A DNA stretch of 64,000 nt from Mycoplasmopsis glycophila (GCF_900660605.1 NZ_LR215024.1:1-64000); one strand, 5' to 3'; numbered from the stretch's first letter, positions 37,234-48,459 are shown. Program-made: numbers and translations. The notes: generated by a model not told the origin, from the letters alone.

Positions 37234-40071
37234 ATGAAAATTTCAAACGAGCAATTAAAAATTTTTTACGATATATTCAAAGGTCACAATGTTAAAATCA
37301 ATGCTGTTGCAGGTAGTGGAAAAACCACTACCGTTTTAACTGTTTCAAAACTTCTAGAAGAGAAAAAAATTCTCCTTTTCACTTATAACCGTGCTTTGAT
37401 GGAAGAAACAAAACAAAGAGCAGAAAAAGAACAAATTTACAACTTGGATGTTTATACCTTTCACTCTTTTGCTCAAAAATTCTACAAAGTTGATGCTCGA
37501 ACTGATGATGGACTTATTAAATTGATTCAAAAAGAAAATGTAACTCCTAGCATTATGTTTTCTTATGATTTAATAATCATTGATGAAGCACAAGATTTAA
37601 CACCAATTTATTATCATTTTGCTGAAAATACAGTTCGTAAAGATAATTTAAACTCTGATCATAATTTAATGATTTTAGGAGACGAAAAACAGTGTATTTA
37701 CGAGTTTTTAGGTTCGAGCCCACTCTTTTTAAAAAGGGCTGAAGCATTTTTTAAAAGCAACAAAGAGTGAAAAGAACTTAATTTATCTACTAGTTTTCGT
37801 TTAACATCAAACAACGCATTATTAATCAATAAAATATTCTATAACAAAGAAATAATAAAATACGGTAATCGTCAAAGTAACGATAAAATCAATTACTTTT
37901 ACTTGCATGATCAAAATTTATATTTACTAGCTGACACTATTTACAAAAAAGCAAAAACTTTTGGTGCAGAAAATATCATGATCTTAAGTCCTAGTGTTGA
38001 TAAGTTTTCTTTGGTAAATAACTTAATCAAAAAAATAGATGAAATTGATAAATATGAAAACTTAAATAAAACCATCTACATTTATCAAACTAAAAATGAT
38101 AATGACAAAGTTATCAATGAAATCGAAACACGCAACAAACTTGTCTTTTCGACATACCATCAAGCTAAAGGAATTGAAAGAGATATTGTTTTTGTTTTAA
38201 GTTTTGACGAAAGTTATTACGATAGCTTTGCTAAAAAATTTGATCGAAAAAAAGTTCCTAATATAACTTATGTCGCTTGTACAAGGGCACGAAAAGAACT
38301 TTGGCTCGTGCACAACGTTAGAAAAAGTTATCTTCCATGGATTTCACCTTCACAGCTTGAAAAGAATCATTTCATCACTTTTTGAAATAAATCATTAACA
38401 GGATACATAAAACCTAGTGATAATCAAACAAATAAAATTGATGAAGTCGATCTTGTCGCAACAGAGCTTGTTAAATTTTTAGATTATAAAGTTGATAATT
38501 TAATCAAATCTTTTTTCTCTGTTACTCTTTTTGAAACACCAATATCAACAATTCCAACAACTTTTTTTAAACAAATTCCTAATCAAATAACTTTTAAAAA
38601 TAGCGAAAATAAAGAAATTACAGAGAACGTTTCAAATATTAATGGTAGCCTTCTTGCAGTTAATGCATTAATTAAAAAAGATGCAAAACTTTTTGTTTTA
38701 GAATTTAATAAGTTATTAAAAGAAAGACGTGAAAGCACAAATCCTAAAATAAGACTAAGATTTGACTCGTGAGCTCTTGAAAAAATAGAACAAATCTTGA
38801 AAAAAATTACTAAACAACCACTTGAAATAAATGAAATTCTTTTTATCACAATTGTGTTCTCAACATTACAATCAGGTAATATTGTGCAGCTTTCTCAAAT
38901 TCCAGAAGAGAATTTAAATTGATTAACAAAGAATGATTTAGAAATGATTAACAAAATGTTTGGTATTTTTTTACCAGAAAGCGCAACTTATGAATTTAGG
39001 GTAACACACAACTATCGCCCTAAAAACAATATTATTAAAGGTGATATTGATGCTATCGATGATGAGAATAAGGTAGTTTATGAATTTAAATTTACAAACG
39101 ATGTTCAAGCCGCTCACTTTTATCAATTGGCTATCTATAAATACCTTCTTCTCAAACTAGATTATGATAAATATAAAGAATATCAATTTGTTTTATTTAA
39201 CATTAAAAACAACTATAGCTACAAGCTAGAAATAGAAGATGACAAACTCGAAGAAATGATCAAAATCTTAGTTGATGAAAAAACAAATCAAAATGTTGAT
39301 GATGAACTTTTTGAAGAAACATTTATTAAGATAAACAAAGATAAAAAGAATCTTAATTTAAAAAATGTTTTCTTAAATGATGAAATTAAAAAAATAAATA
39401 AGGCTTTTGAAAAAATGAGAAAAAATGATGATTTAATTAGTCCTACCTCTGTTGATGCGAAAGAAGAGCAATCTATTGCTCCAACTCAAAAACACAAACC
39501 TTTTGTAATAATTGATTTTGAAACATGAAATTTTCACGAGAATCCTGTTCAGTTGGCTATTTTAGATACCTCCGCTTCCCCTAAAGAAAGAGTTAAAGAA
39601 TATTATTTCCAACCAGAGCCTACTTTAAATATGTCATCCGTATTAGCAGCAAATGTCGATGAAAAAAAAGTAAACAGAGCACCTTCTTTTAAAGAACAAT
39701 GACCAGAAATCAAAAAATTCTTTAATGGTAATTATATTATTATTGCACATAATGCATCATTTGATATTAGTGTACTTCGAAATAAATTACTCAAAATAAG
39801 CGAAAGAATCGAAACTGATTTCTTGTATTTTGATAGTATAAAAATCTTTAAAAACATTTTGCAAACCCCAAAAGAAGTTGGATATAAACAAGAAATACTT
39901 TGTACTTTGTTTGGTATTAAATATGACGCTCATAACGCAACAGAAGATGTTGTTGCATTATATAAATTAATTGATAAAGCTATTGGTTTTGAAAAATTAT
40001 CTCTTGCTCTAGAAGAAAATCCTAAACTTATTAATTCTTATTTTAGGTATTTAAAAAGAAATCCAAAATAA
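37234..40071 (+). CDS. SF1 helicase / PD-(D/E)XK / DnaQ-type exonuclease fusion
   Basis: 945 aa in one frame. Residues 1-390 are a UvrD-like helicase: Walker A AVAGSGKTT at about 25-33, motif II LIIIDEAQDLTP, motif III LGDEKQCIYEF, FRLTSN, motif V STYHQAKGIERD and motif VI YVACTRARKELW. It is short of the full UvrD accessory domains. Residues about 585-670 look like a RecB/Cas4-type nuclease: GDIDAID, then YEFKF, then QAAHFYQLAIYKYLL. Residues about 755-930 are a DEDDh exonuclease with DFET, a central HNASFD and HNATED. All three sets of catalytic residues look intact. AAAGGAT lies seven bases before the ATG. Mycoplasmas generally lack RecBCD/AddAB, so this may stand in for end processing; that is inference. 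Confidence 0.88.
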
Positions 40072-40098
40072 GCGCAAATTGTTCTACCCAAAACAAAA

Positions 40099-40125
40099 AA
40101 CCAGTTTTTTCAACTGGTTATTTTT
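40099..40125. terminator. Bidirectional terminator between convergent genes
   Basis: AACCAGTT (40099-40106) pairs with AACTGGTT (40112-40119), with A and T runs on the two sides. It serves the helicase fusion (+) and the surface pseudogene (-). Confidence 0.85.
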
Positions 40126-40138
40126 GTATCAATTTAGC

Positions 40139-41351
40139 TTATTTTCTAGACTTATAAAAGAAAGTTACACCAATAACTCCTGCTAAAAGTAGTGTTGCTC
40201 CACCTAAAATATACAAAATAGTCATAGTGTTATTTTTTTCTTCTCTCTTTGTTTTTTTCTTCTGTTTTTGTATCCTCATTATTTTTTGAATTTGTTTCTG
40301 GATTTGTTTCTCTATTTTCGCTAATATTAGCTTCAAAAACAGATTTTGTAATTTTATCAATTAAAATAGGTTCTATTTGTTTTTTTAAATGTTCATGATC
40401 TAATGTTTGTGATTTATCAAAATATTTTAAAGAATCTAGCTTCGATCAAAAAATGGTGTAGTTATCAAAATAATTCTTTTTAAAAAACACCGCGCTAGCT
40501 ATAGCTTTATTTAGGTTTTTTGATTTAATAGCTAAAATAAACGAATTTGCATTGCTAACATAGTCTTTAATAAATTCTAAAACATCTTTTTGCACTAAAT
40601 AAAGATTGAAAAATTTGCTTTCAAAACTAATTTCTTTAAGTTCTACATTTATTATTTGGTTAGTTAGATTATTTATCTCTTGTACTTGAAAACGACTTTT
40701 GCTTCAGTTTGTAAAGCTGTTTTGTGCTTCTTTTAAGATTGAAAGGTTTTCTAAATAAATTTGTGGTTGTTGATATTGTAATTCATCGCTTTTTAAGCTT
40801 TCAATAACATTTTGCTGCAATTCAACATCTAAATTATCAAACTCTGTAAAATAATATTCAACTGGATGTGACGTTGCAAAATCTAAATTAGGGTTGTTTT
40901 TAGCTTCGTTTAATAAGGTTTGAAGTTTTTCTCTACCCGCTTCTAGACCTTTTGTTAAATTTACTTCTTGAAACATTCTATTTTTATATCTGTTTTTAAT
41001 TTCAGTAGACAAACTTTCATTTGCTTCAAGTTCTGCTATAAACTCTTCTCTTTCAGAATTTAAGTTAGAAGCTTCAAATGTGATAGAATCATTAAATTCT
41101 TCATAAATTTTTTATCGATTCGATATCAAAAGTGGTTTTTTTCTACAAAACTTAAGTTTGGTAAACCACTGATATAAACTCTTAAAGAATCTCTTTGTCT
41201 TGGCGACAGAAGATAACTAGTCTCTTCTGAGTTTTTGAAATTAGCACTTAATGTCGTTAGAAAAAGAGTGGGAGTAACAACACTTCCTAAAGTTATAAAC
41301 TTTAATAATTTAGTTCTTTTTTGTGTATTTGCTTTAATATATATCTTATAT
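40139..41351 (-). pseudogene. Membrane-anchored surface-protein pseudogene
   Basis: Reconstructs to about 400 aa: a basic N-terminus and hydrophobic signal (QKRTKLLKFITLGSVV), a helical charged ectodomain, a Glu/Asn/Lys-rich linker, and one C-terminal membrane helix (ILYILGGATLLLAGVIGVTF) with tail YKSRK. Three defects are visible. No ATG, GTG or TTG is in frame upstream of the signal. One T is missing near 41110 (YRIDKKF becomes KFMKN). A run of seven A near 40234 puts the membrane anchor out of frame, ending the protein at RRKK. I do not recognise the ectodomain. The signal plus C-anchor plan is the same as in the giant protein at 1791-16424. Phase variation is possible for the A run, but two other defects favour decay. 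Confidence 0.7.
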
Positions 41352-41370
41352 TAATAAATTAACCAGAAAG

Positions 41371-41405
41371 AAAAAAAACAATTTGCAAATCATGTTCACA
41401 AATTG
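41371..41405 (-). terminator. Weak terminator after the M13 peptidase
   Basis: On the minus strand CAATTTG and CAAATTG flank a 13-nt loop and are followed by T8, just past the peptidase stop. Confidence 0.5.
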
Positions 41406-41413
41406 CATTTAGA

Positions 41414-43315
41414 TTATCATATTTCAAAAATTTTCTTTGGATCAGTGTACATTTTATCTTCTTTAGAAATTTTGTAGTGATCTTGGAAATCTTTTGAAAT
41501 CATAAGTTGAAGATTAACTCTTTCTTTTGCTGGTGAGTGCGGATCAGTTAAAAGTCTTTGAATTGCTGTTTCTTTTTTTGTTAAGCTTCTTTCACAGTAA
41601 GCATAGTTTTCAAAGAATTTTTCAATATCAAAATCAGCTTCTGTACGAGCTGCTTCAAGAGCTGAAATAATTCCACCTTGATCCGCAATATTTTCTGATA
41701 CTGTAAGTTCACCATTGATTTTTCCAAATGGAGTTTCATAACCATCAAATAAGTCAATCATTAATTGTGTTTTTTCTTTAAAAGCAGCATAATCAGCTTC
41801 TGTTCATCAGTTTTCAAAACTTCCATTAGCATCAAATTGAGCACCATTATTATCAAAAGCGTGTGAAATTTCATGACCTATAGTCATACCTAAACCACCA
41901 TAGTTTGCGCTTGAGTTTTGATTATAGTCATAAAAGGGAGCTTGAAGATATCCAGCTGGGAATACAATGACATTAGCAAGCGGATTAAAATAAGCATTTA
42001 CTTCAAACGAGCTCATTCCTCAAATATTTTGATCAACTTCTTTTTTGTATAAACTTAATTGGAATTCTTCCATAATATCACTAAAGTGGTTGAAGTTACT
42101 TGTAAGTGATCCACCTTCTTTATATGTTGTAACAATAAATTTATCAAAGTAAGGGTAAATATAATCAGGATATCCTACCATAGGTCTAATTTTATTTAAT
42201 TTTTCAATTGCTTTTTGTGCAGTGTCTTTTGTTAATCAAGTGTTTTTAGCAAGTCTATCTTGATATACTTTGATAACTTTGTCAATCATTTTTAGAACAT
42301 CAGCTTTAGCTTCATCACTAAAGTTTGCTTTACCATAATATAAACTCAACGGTTCACTAAAGAAACTAAGAGTTGTTGAATAAGCTCATTTTGTAATAGA
42401 TTTAGGTTTTTCTACACCAGAGAGTACTTGTGAAATTTTAAACATTAATGATCTAGTGTATGGATTTAAATATCTAGCAATGCCTAAAATAGTTTTTAAA
42501 AGCATTAAAGCTTTTACTTCTTCAAAATAAATGTCTTGACTATATAATGAATCAAGTTGTTCAAGATATTTTTTGTTAACAACCACAATTTGATCAACTT
42601 CTTGGCCAACTAATTTTTGTGCTTGGCCTAATAAATCAAATTTTTTACTTAAACTAGCAAAATCCTTGCTTGTGTAAGGGTTATAAACAACTTCTACTTT
42701 GTGTAATTCAGCACTTGATAAGTGAATTTCTTTTAGTTTTAAGTCTGCTTTATATGCTTTTTCTATAATATCCAAAGCTTCTTTTTTGGTTTTTCCAAAT
42801 GATACAAAAAGTTCTGTAGCTACTTCTTTGATAGTTTTTAAAATTTTTTTAGCTTCTTTCCGTTCATAATATTCTTTCGAAGGTAAAATCAAGCTAGGTT
42901 CTTCAAATCAAAGCGTGTATACTTTGTTATTTACAAAATCTTCAGCAACAACAAACTCATATGGCATTCAGCTAGAAATTTTTCTTAATAAGAAATAATT
43001 TTGATCAAAGTCTTCTCATTTTTGTAAATTATCAATAATTTCAATTTCATTTCTAACTGGTGTTCACCCTAATTTTTCTTGCATTTTGGTATTTTTTAGC
43101 ATTTTGTAGAACTTAATCATTTGTTGAATTTGAGGATTGTTAGGAACATTTTTGTTTTTTGATCAATCCTCAACTAATTTTCTTAATTTTTTCTCAATTT
43201 CAAGGTGTAATTCAGAATATGAACTAAGAGTACTTAAATCTTTGGGGATTTTTTTTCTTTTTTCTCAGTCTTTATTAACATAATCATAAAAATCATTTTT
43301 TAATTTTGATTGCAT
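41414..43315 (-). CDS. pepO: M13-family zinc metallopeptidase (PepO/neprilysin-like)
   Basis: 633 aa endopeptidase. The zinc site HEISH is in MTIGHEISHAFDNNGAQFD, the third ligand in the ENIADQGGI motif, and the substrate-binding NAYFNP motif precedes them. The last residue is Trp (TGA followed by TAA), matching the conserved C-terminal Trp of the family. I see no signal peptide or membrane segment at the N-terminus (MQSKLKNDFYDYVNKDWEK), so it should be cytoplasmic, degrading peptides taken up by the cell. An AAGGAG site lies eight bases before the ATG. Upstream it is insulated from the IS by the left copy of the duplicated fusA terminator. Confidence 0.94.
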
Positions 43316-43432
43316 ATATTTGTTCTCCTTATTTTTAATAAATTATATTAAATATAACAAAATAAAATTATTTTTGTTTCTTTGTGAACAATTAATTTCG
43401 ATTCAATTTGATCAACACAGAGTTTTTGAATA

Positions 43433-43470
43433 TAAAAAAACACAAAATACAGTGTTTTCTATATTTTGTG
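43433..43470. repeat. Target-site duplication, left copy (38 bp), contains a terminator
   Basis: Identical over 38 bp to 45326-45363 and directly abuts the IS left end. It contains the ACACAAAATA/TATTTTGTGT hairpin that terminates fusA. IS1634-type elements are known for long, variable target duplications. Confidence 0.93.
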
Positions 43471-43496
43471 TCCTGAGTTTCCAAGTTAAAAAGCAT

Positions 43497-43541
43497 AAAA
43501 AAGACGAATATTACTATAATATAGCGATATTCGTCTTTTTT
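43497..43541 (-). terminator. Transposase terminator inside the IS left end
   Basis: GACGAATAT (43503-43511) pairs with ATATTCGTC (43527-43535), with A and T runs outside. Confidence 0.8.
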
Positions 43542-43565
43542 GTGTCTTAAATTACACACATAAAT

Positions 43566-45194
43566 TTAACCTATGCAAGCAATGAAGTCTTTGTAAATTT
43601 TGAAATATTTTTTATGATCTTCATCAAATTCATTAGTTGTCGTGTTTACAATTTCTCCATTCACTTCCTTTTTGGACATTTTTATTAGATTTATAGAGTC
43701 AATAAGCATTTTTAAAGTTACTTCTTGTATTTCTCCATTATCATCATAATATTTCTTTAATTTAAAGAGACAATACTTTAATGTCACAAGTGATAAAAAA
43801 CATAATAGTATATGAGCTAAAATATGATTTTCATTGTGAACATATACTGGTCTAATTTGAATTGATGATTTTAAAGTTCTAAAATTCTCTTCAACTTTTC
43901 ACTGTTGTCTGTAAATTTCTATAGCTTTTTCAGCTGTTAGGTTGTGAATATTTGTTTCAATCATGTAAAAACCGTCTTGATCGGCTATTTTTTTAATTTT
44001 CTCATAGTTCAATTTTGCAACTGTTTTACCTTCAATATCCATGTATTTTTTCTTGTATTCAGGCACTAAATCACTCAAACAAATTTTTTGATTTGTGGAT
44101 TTTTTATCTATTTTGGATAAGAAATTTAATCTTTTTATTCTATCAAGTGTTTGTTTTGCTGGACTAAAGTAAACAATTTGTTTTCTTATTTCACCATTAA
44201 ATCTCTTTTTGTTTCACACTGAATCTACATATCTTTCTTTCGAAAAAATTTCATTTTTGTACATGTAATCTTTATCCTCAACGATAAAATTTCTGCCTTC
44301 TTCATTCAATGTATCAATTCTTTTTTGGAAAATGTATTTGAAGCCTTTTTGTTCAAGGAAACGAAGATTTGCATTGTTATTTAAACCACGATCTGCAACT
44401 ATTGTCAAGTTTGATATATTGTAAATTTTCTTCATTTCAACAAGAAAATCAATCATTGTTTTAGAATCAGCAGTATTTCCTGGAAAAACTTTGTAATGAA
44501 ATGGTATTCCATTTGAATCCACTGACATAGCAATTACAACTTGATCTTCATTATGTTTCCCATCTTTTGAAAAGCCTTTTTTTCTTATTCCTTTTCTTTC
44601 AAAACTTTCGAAATAAACAGTTGTATTGTCAAAATGAAGTATATGATCATTTGTATTTGTTAGCTCGTTAATTTTTTTATGCAAATCAGCTAAAATGGTA
44701 TTTTTATGCTCCAAAACTGTATCTAAATAGTTAAAAATTGATGATTTTTGAACATCTATTTTATTTATAAAATCGTTTTTATTTTTAAATTGTGATGTAT
44801 AACTTCTTGGTATCAAAATACGAGTCGCAATGATAAAATCCAAAACTTCTTCTAAAGCCTTGTGTTTAGTTTTTGGAAGAGATTTGAATAACTCCAATTC
44901 TTTAATAATCTTGTAAATTGCTTCAATTCCGATATTTTGAAATTTAGTTTTAACAGAAGTTGGATCCAACATTTTAAAAAACTCTGCTTTAACATCTTTT
45001 TTACTTAAATTAGTGTTTATTTGTGCTGCTATTGGTTTAATATCATCAATTTCGGAAAGGTTATATTTCTCTTTAATATCTTCTCAGTATCCTAAACCTA
45101 CTTGACTTCCATATCCTTTGCCGAAACCTTTTGAAATTGCTAACACCAAATAATACTTACCATTTTGTTTTTTCTTGCATAAATTATATTTCAT
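43566..45194 (-). CDS. IS1634-family transposase
   Basis: 542 aa DDE transposase, intact when TGA is Trp. The N-terminal domain (YLVLAISKGFGKGYGSQVG) is followed by the first catalytic Asp in LHFDNTTVYFES, the second in TIVADRGLNNNANL, and the Y..R..E..K motif in IYRQQWKVEENFRTLKS near the C-terminus, the layout of the IS4-related IS1634 family. The start ATG at 45194 lies nine bases below a TGGTATAAT extended -10 box and has no Shine-Dalgarno, so the message is probably leaderless. It is clearly diverged from the two dead copies at 1-1430 and 16579-17509. Confidence 0.96.
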
Positions 45195-45203
45195 AACATA
45201 TAT

Positions 45204-45212
45204 ATTATACCA
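45204..45212 (-). promoter_or_regulatory. Extended -10 promoter of the transposase
   Basis: TGGTATAAT on the minus strand, nine bases before the start codon; transcription would begin at or next to the ATG. Confidence 0.6.
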
Positions 45213-45285
45213 TATTTAAGTGTGTAAAGTGTGTAAAAAATAAAAATTTTTCGAAAATTCATATATCTACGATATATGGTTAAAA

Positions 45286-45308
45286 AAAGACCTCAAAAAA
45301 TGAGGTCT
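45286..45308 (-). terminator. Outer hairpin near the IS right end
   Basis: AGACCTC and GAGGTCT arms with an AAAAAAT loop and a T-run on the minus strand. It lies between fusA and the transposase promoter. Confidence 0.7.
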
Positions 45309-45325
45309 AACTTGGAAACTCAGGA

Positions 45326-45363
45326 TAAAAAAACACAAAATACAGTGTTTTCTATATTTTGTG
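45326..45363 (-). terminator. fusA terminator; right copy of the 38-bp target duplication
   Basis: On the minus strand ACACAAAATA pairs with TATTTTGTGT and is followed by T7, about 30 bp past the fusA stop. It is identical to 43433-43470. Confidence 0.9.
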
Positions 45364-45390
45364 TCTTGATTTTTAATTATAAATTTAAAA

Positions 45391-47481
45391 TTATTCTTCG
45401 TCTTTTGATTGGATATTTCTACGTTTGATGATTTCATCAGCAATGTTTTTAGGAGTTTTTTCGTAGTGATCGAATTGCATTTGGTATGTTCCACGTCCAC
45501 TTGTCATAGATCTAAGTTCTGTTGAGTAACCGAACATTTCTGAAAGAGGAACGTGTGCTCTAACGATAACAGCTCCATCGTTTCTTTGTTCTTGATCGTT
45601 AACAAGTCCTCTACGACGTGATAAGTCTCCAATAACATCTCCCATGTGGTCTGATGGAACAACAACAGCAACATCCATAATAGGTTCAAGAAGAACTGTT
45701 CCGATTTGATCTTTAGCTTTTGTAAGAGCTTTAGAAGCAGCTATTTTATAAGCCATTTCTGATGAATCGACGTCGTGGTATGATCCATCGAATAATGTAG
45801 CTCTAACATCAATCATTGGGTATCCAGCAAGAATCCCTGCTGCCATTTTTTCTTCAAGTCCTTTTTGAATTGATTTAATGTATTCTTTAGGAATTTTTCC
45901 ACCAACAATTTTATCAACAAATTCAAATCCACCATCTGGGTTTGGTTCGAACTTAATTCATACGTGTCCGTATTGTCCTTTACCTCCAGATTGTTTGATG
46001 TGTTTTCCTTCTACATCAGCTGTTTTTGTAATTGTTTCACGGTATGAAACTTGAGGTGCTCCAACTTTAGCTTGAACACCAAATTCTCTTTTAAGACGGT
46101 CAACAATAATGTCAAGGTGTAATTCACCCATTCCGGCAATAATTGTTTGCCCTGTTTCGTCATCTGTGTATGTTCTAAATGTAGGATCTTCAGCTGCAAG
46201 TTTTTGAAGTCCTAATGAAAGTTTTTCTGTTGCAGCTTTTGATTCTGGTTCAAGAGCTTGAGAAATAACAGGTTCTGGGAAAACCATTTTTTCTAAAACA
46301 ATTGGTTCAGATTTTTCGGCGATTAATGTATCTCCTGTTGTTGTGAATTTAAGTCCAACAGCAGCAGCAATATCTCCAGCACGACATTCATCAATTTCTA
46401 CACGGCTGTTTGCGTGCATTTGAAGAATACGTCCAATACGTTCTTTTTGTTCTTTTGTTGAGTTATATACGTAGCTTCCTTTTTCTAATACTCCACGGTA
46501 TACACGGAAGAATGTTAATGATCCAACGAATGGGTCAGTCATAACTTTGAAAGCAAGTGCAGCGAAAGCACCATCATCTGTTGCTTGTACTGAAACTTCT
46601 TGATCTCCTAAGTATGCTTTAATTGCCGGAACATCAATTGGTGATGGAAGATAGTCAACAACTGCGTCGATCATCTTTTTAACACCTTTGTTTTTGAATG
46701 AAGTTCCACAAACAACTGGGAAGAATTCTGATGTTAAAGTTGCTTTTCTAATAGCTGCTTTAAATGTTGCTTCATCAATGTCTCCACCTTCTAAAACAAC
46801 CATCATAAGTTCTTCGTCAAAGTTAGCTACTGCTTCAAGTAATTCTTGACGTTTGATTTCAACAATATCAACTAAATCAGCAGGAATTTCTGTTGGAAAC
46901 TCTTCTTCTTGAGCTTCTCCATTGTATGTGAATGCTTGTCTTGTAACAAGATCAATAATTCCTTTGAAATCTGATTCAGCACCAATAGGTCATTGGATAG
47001 CAACTGCATTTCCACCTAAACGTTGTTTAACTGATGCTACAGAAGCAGCAAAGTCAGCTCCTGCTTTATCCATTTTGTTAACGTAAACGATACGTGGAAC
47101 TTTATAGTTTGTTGCTTGTCTTCAAACTGTTTCTGTTTGAGGTTCAACTCCTGATTGAGCATCTAAAACAGCAACAGCACCATCTAATACACGAAGTGAA
47201 CGCTCAACCTCAACTGTGAAGTCAACGTGTCCTGGGGTATCGATAATGTTAATTCTTTTTCCTTTTCAGAATGCTGTTGTAGCAGCAGAAGTAATTGTAA
47301 TACCTCTTTCTTGCTCTTGAGCCATTCAGTCCATTTGAGAAGCACCATCGTGTGTTTCTCCAATTTTGTGAATTTTTCCTGTGTGGAATAAAATTCTTTC
47401 TGTAGTTGTAGTTTTTCCAGCATCAATGTGAGCCATAATACCGATGTTACGGTAATCTTTTAATTCGTAATCTCTTGCCAT
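45391..47481 (-). CDS. fusA: Elongation factor G
   Basis: Ribosomal translocase GTPase, 696 aa, last gene of the str operon. The G-domain motifs include [14 protein letters not shown], the switch II region DTPGHVDF and [10 protein letters not shown]; the later domains show [23 protein letters not shown] and [14 protein letters not shown]. The C-terminus DEE matches the usual acidic end. TGA Trp codons fall at conserved positions, for example QWPIGAE. The rpsG-fusA gap is 19 bp, which supports co-transcription with rpsL and rpsG. Confidence 0.98.
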
Positions 47482-47500
47482 AATTTACCTTATCCTATGA

Positions 47501-47971
47501 TTATCATCTGAAGTGAGCAAAAGCACGGTTAGCTTCAGCCATTTTGTGTGTATCTTCACGTTTTTTGATAGCTCCACCTGTTTTGTTTGATGCATCAATA
47601 ATTTCGTTAGCTAAACGCACGTCCATTGTTTTTTCGTTTCTTAAACGTGAGTATTGAACTAATCATCTAAGAGCTAAAGTTTGTTTTCTACGAGCAGGTA
47701 CTTCTGTAGGTACTTGGTAGTTTGTTCCACCAATTCTTCTTGTACGAATTTCTAATTGTGGTGTAATGTTTTCAACAGCTTCTAAGAAAACTTCCATTGG
47801 TTCTCTTCCTGTTTTTTCTTTAACAATTTCAAAAGCTGAATATAAAATATCTTGAGCTATTGATTTTTTTCCGTCAAGCATAATTTGGTTGATTAATTTT
47901 GTAACAATAACTGAGTTAAAAACTGGATCAGCAAGTACTTCACGGATAGGGGCTTGTTTTTTTCTTGACAT
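47501..47971 (-). CDS. rpsG: 30S ribosomal protein S7
   Basis: 156 aa, the standard length. It nucleates the 30S head and binds the 3' domain of 16S rRNA. N-terminus [17 protein letters not shown], central GRREP-like [15 protein letters not shown] and [17 protein letters not shown]-terminus [11 protein letters not shown]-type (last Trp by TGA, then TAA). AAGGAGA precedes the ATG by five bases. It lies between rpsL and fusA as in the canonical str operon. Confidence 0.97.
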
Positions 47972-48045
47972 TTTCCTTCTCCTTAATTTATTTTTTGATT
48001 TATTTGATTTTTAATAAAAGTTTTTTATGTAATAAGCTAGTTTAA

Positions 48046-48459
48046 TTATTGTTTAGCTTTTTTTGTTCCGTATAAACTACGTCCTTGGTTACGTTTTGCA
48101 ACTCCTGCTGCATCTTGTGTTCCACGAACGATGTGGTATCTAACCCCTGGTAAGTCTTTAACACGTCCTCCACGGATTAAAACAACAGAGTGTTCTTGTA
48201 AGTTGTGTCCTTCACCTGGGATGTAAGCTGTAACTTCCATTCCGTTTGATAATTTAACACGGGCATATTTACGTAACGCTGAGTTAGGTTTTTTAGGTGT
48301 CATTGTTGCAACACGAGTACATACTCCACGTTTAAATGGTGAAGCCATTTTTTTAGCTTTTTTAATTAATGAGTTGTAGCTAAGGTTCAATGCAGGTGCA
48401 TTTTGTTTCTTAATTTTTGAACTACGACCATTAGTAACTAATTGGTTTGTTGTAGGCAT
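48046..48459 (-). CDS. rpsL: 30S ribosomal protein S12
   Basis: 137 aa decoding-centre protein. The conserved loop [18 protein letters not shown], with KPNS at the usual streptomycin-determining Lys position, and [23 protein letters not shown] are present, and the tail ends [12 protein letters not shown]. It is the first gene of the str operon, with AAGGAAG before the start and a promoter in the 150-bp region upstream. Confidence 0.97.
   Translation of the reverse strand: MPTTNQLVTNGRSSKIKKQNAPALNLSYNSLIKKAKKMASPFKRGVCTRVATMTPKKPNSALRKYARVKLSNGMEVTAYIPGEGHNLQEHSVVLIRGGRVKDLPGVRYHIVRGTQDAAGVAKRNQGRSLYGTKKAKQ

Larger units (their letters stand above)
43471..45325 (-). mobile_element. Complete IS1634-family insertion sequence (1855 bp)
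   Basis: Bounded by perfect 17-bp terminal inverted repeats (43471-43487 and 45309-45325) and by a 38-bp direct duplication of the target. It carries one intact transposase. Hairpins lie just inside both ends: 43497-43541 downstream of the transposase, and 45286-45308 (AGACCTC/GAGGTCT) upstream of it, which could block incoming transcription from fusA. The size is close to the 1.87 kb of IS1634. It appears recent, given identical repeats and an intact frame. Confidence 0.95.

Noticed and set aside
37234-40071. Separate helicase, RecB-like and DnaQ genes
   Set aside because: The three domains lie in one frame with no TAA or TAG between them.
45286-45363. A single compound terminator after fusA
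   Set aside because: The proximal hairpin lies in the 38-bp duplication outside the IS; the other lies inside the IS beyond the 17-bp inverted repeat. They have different origins.
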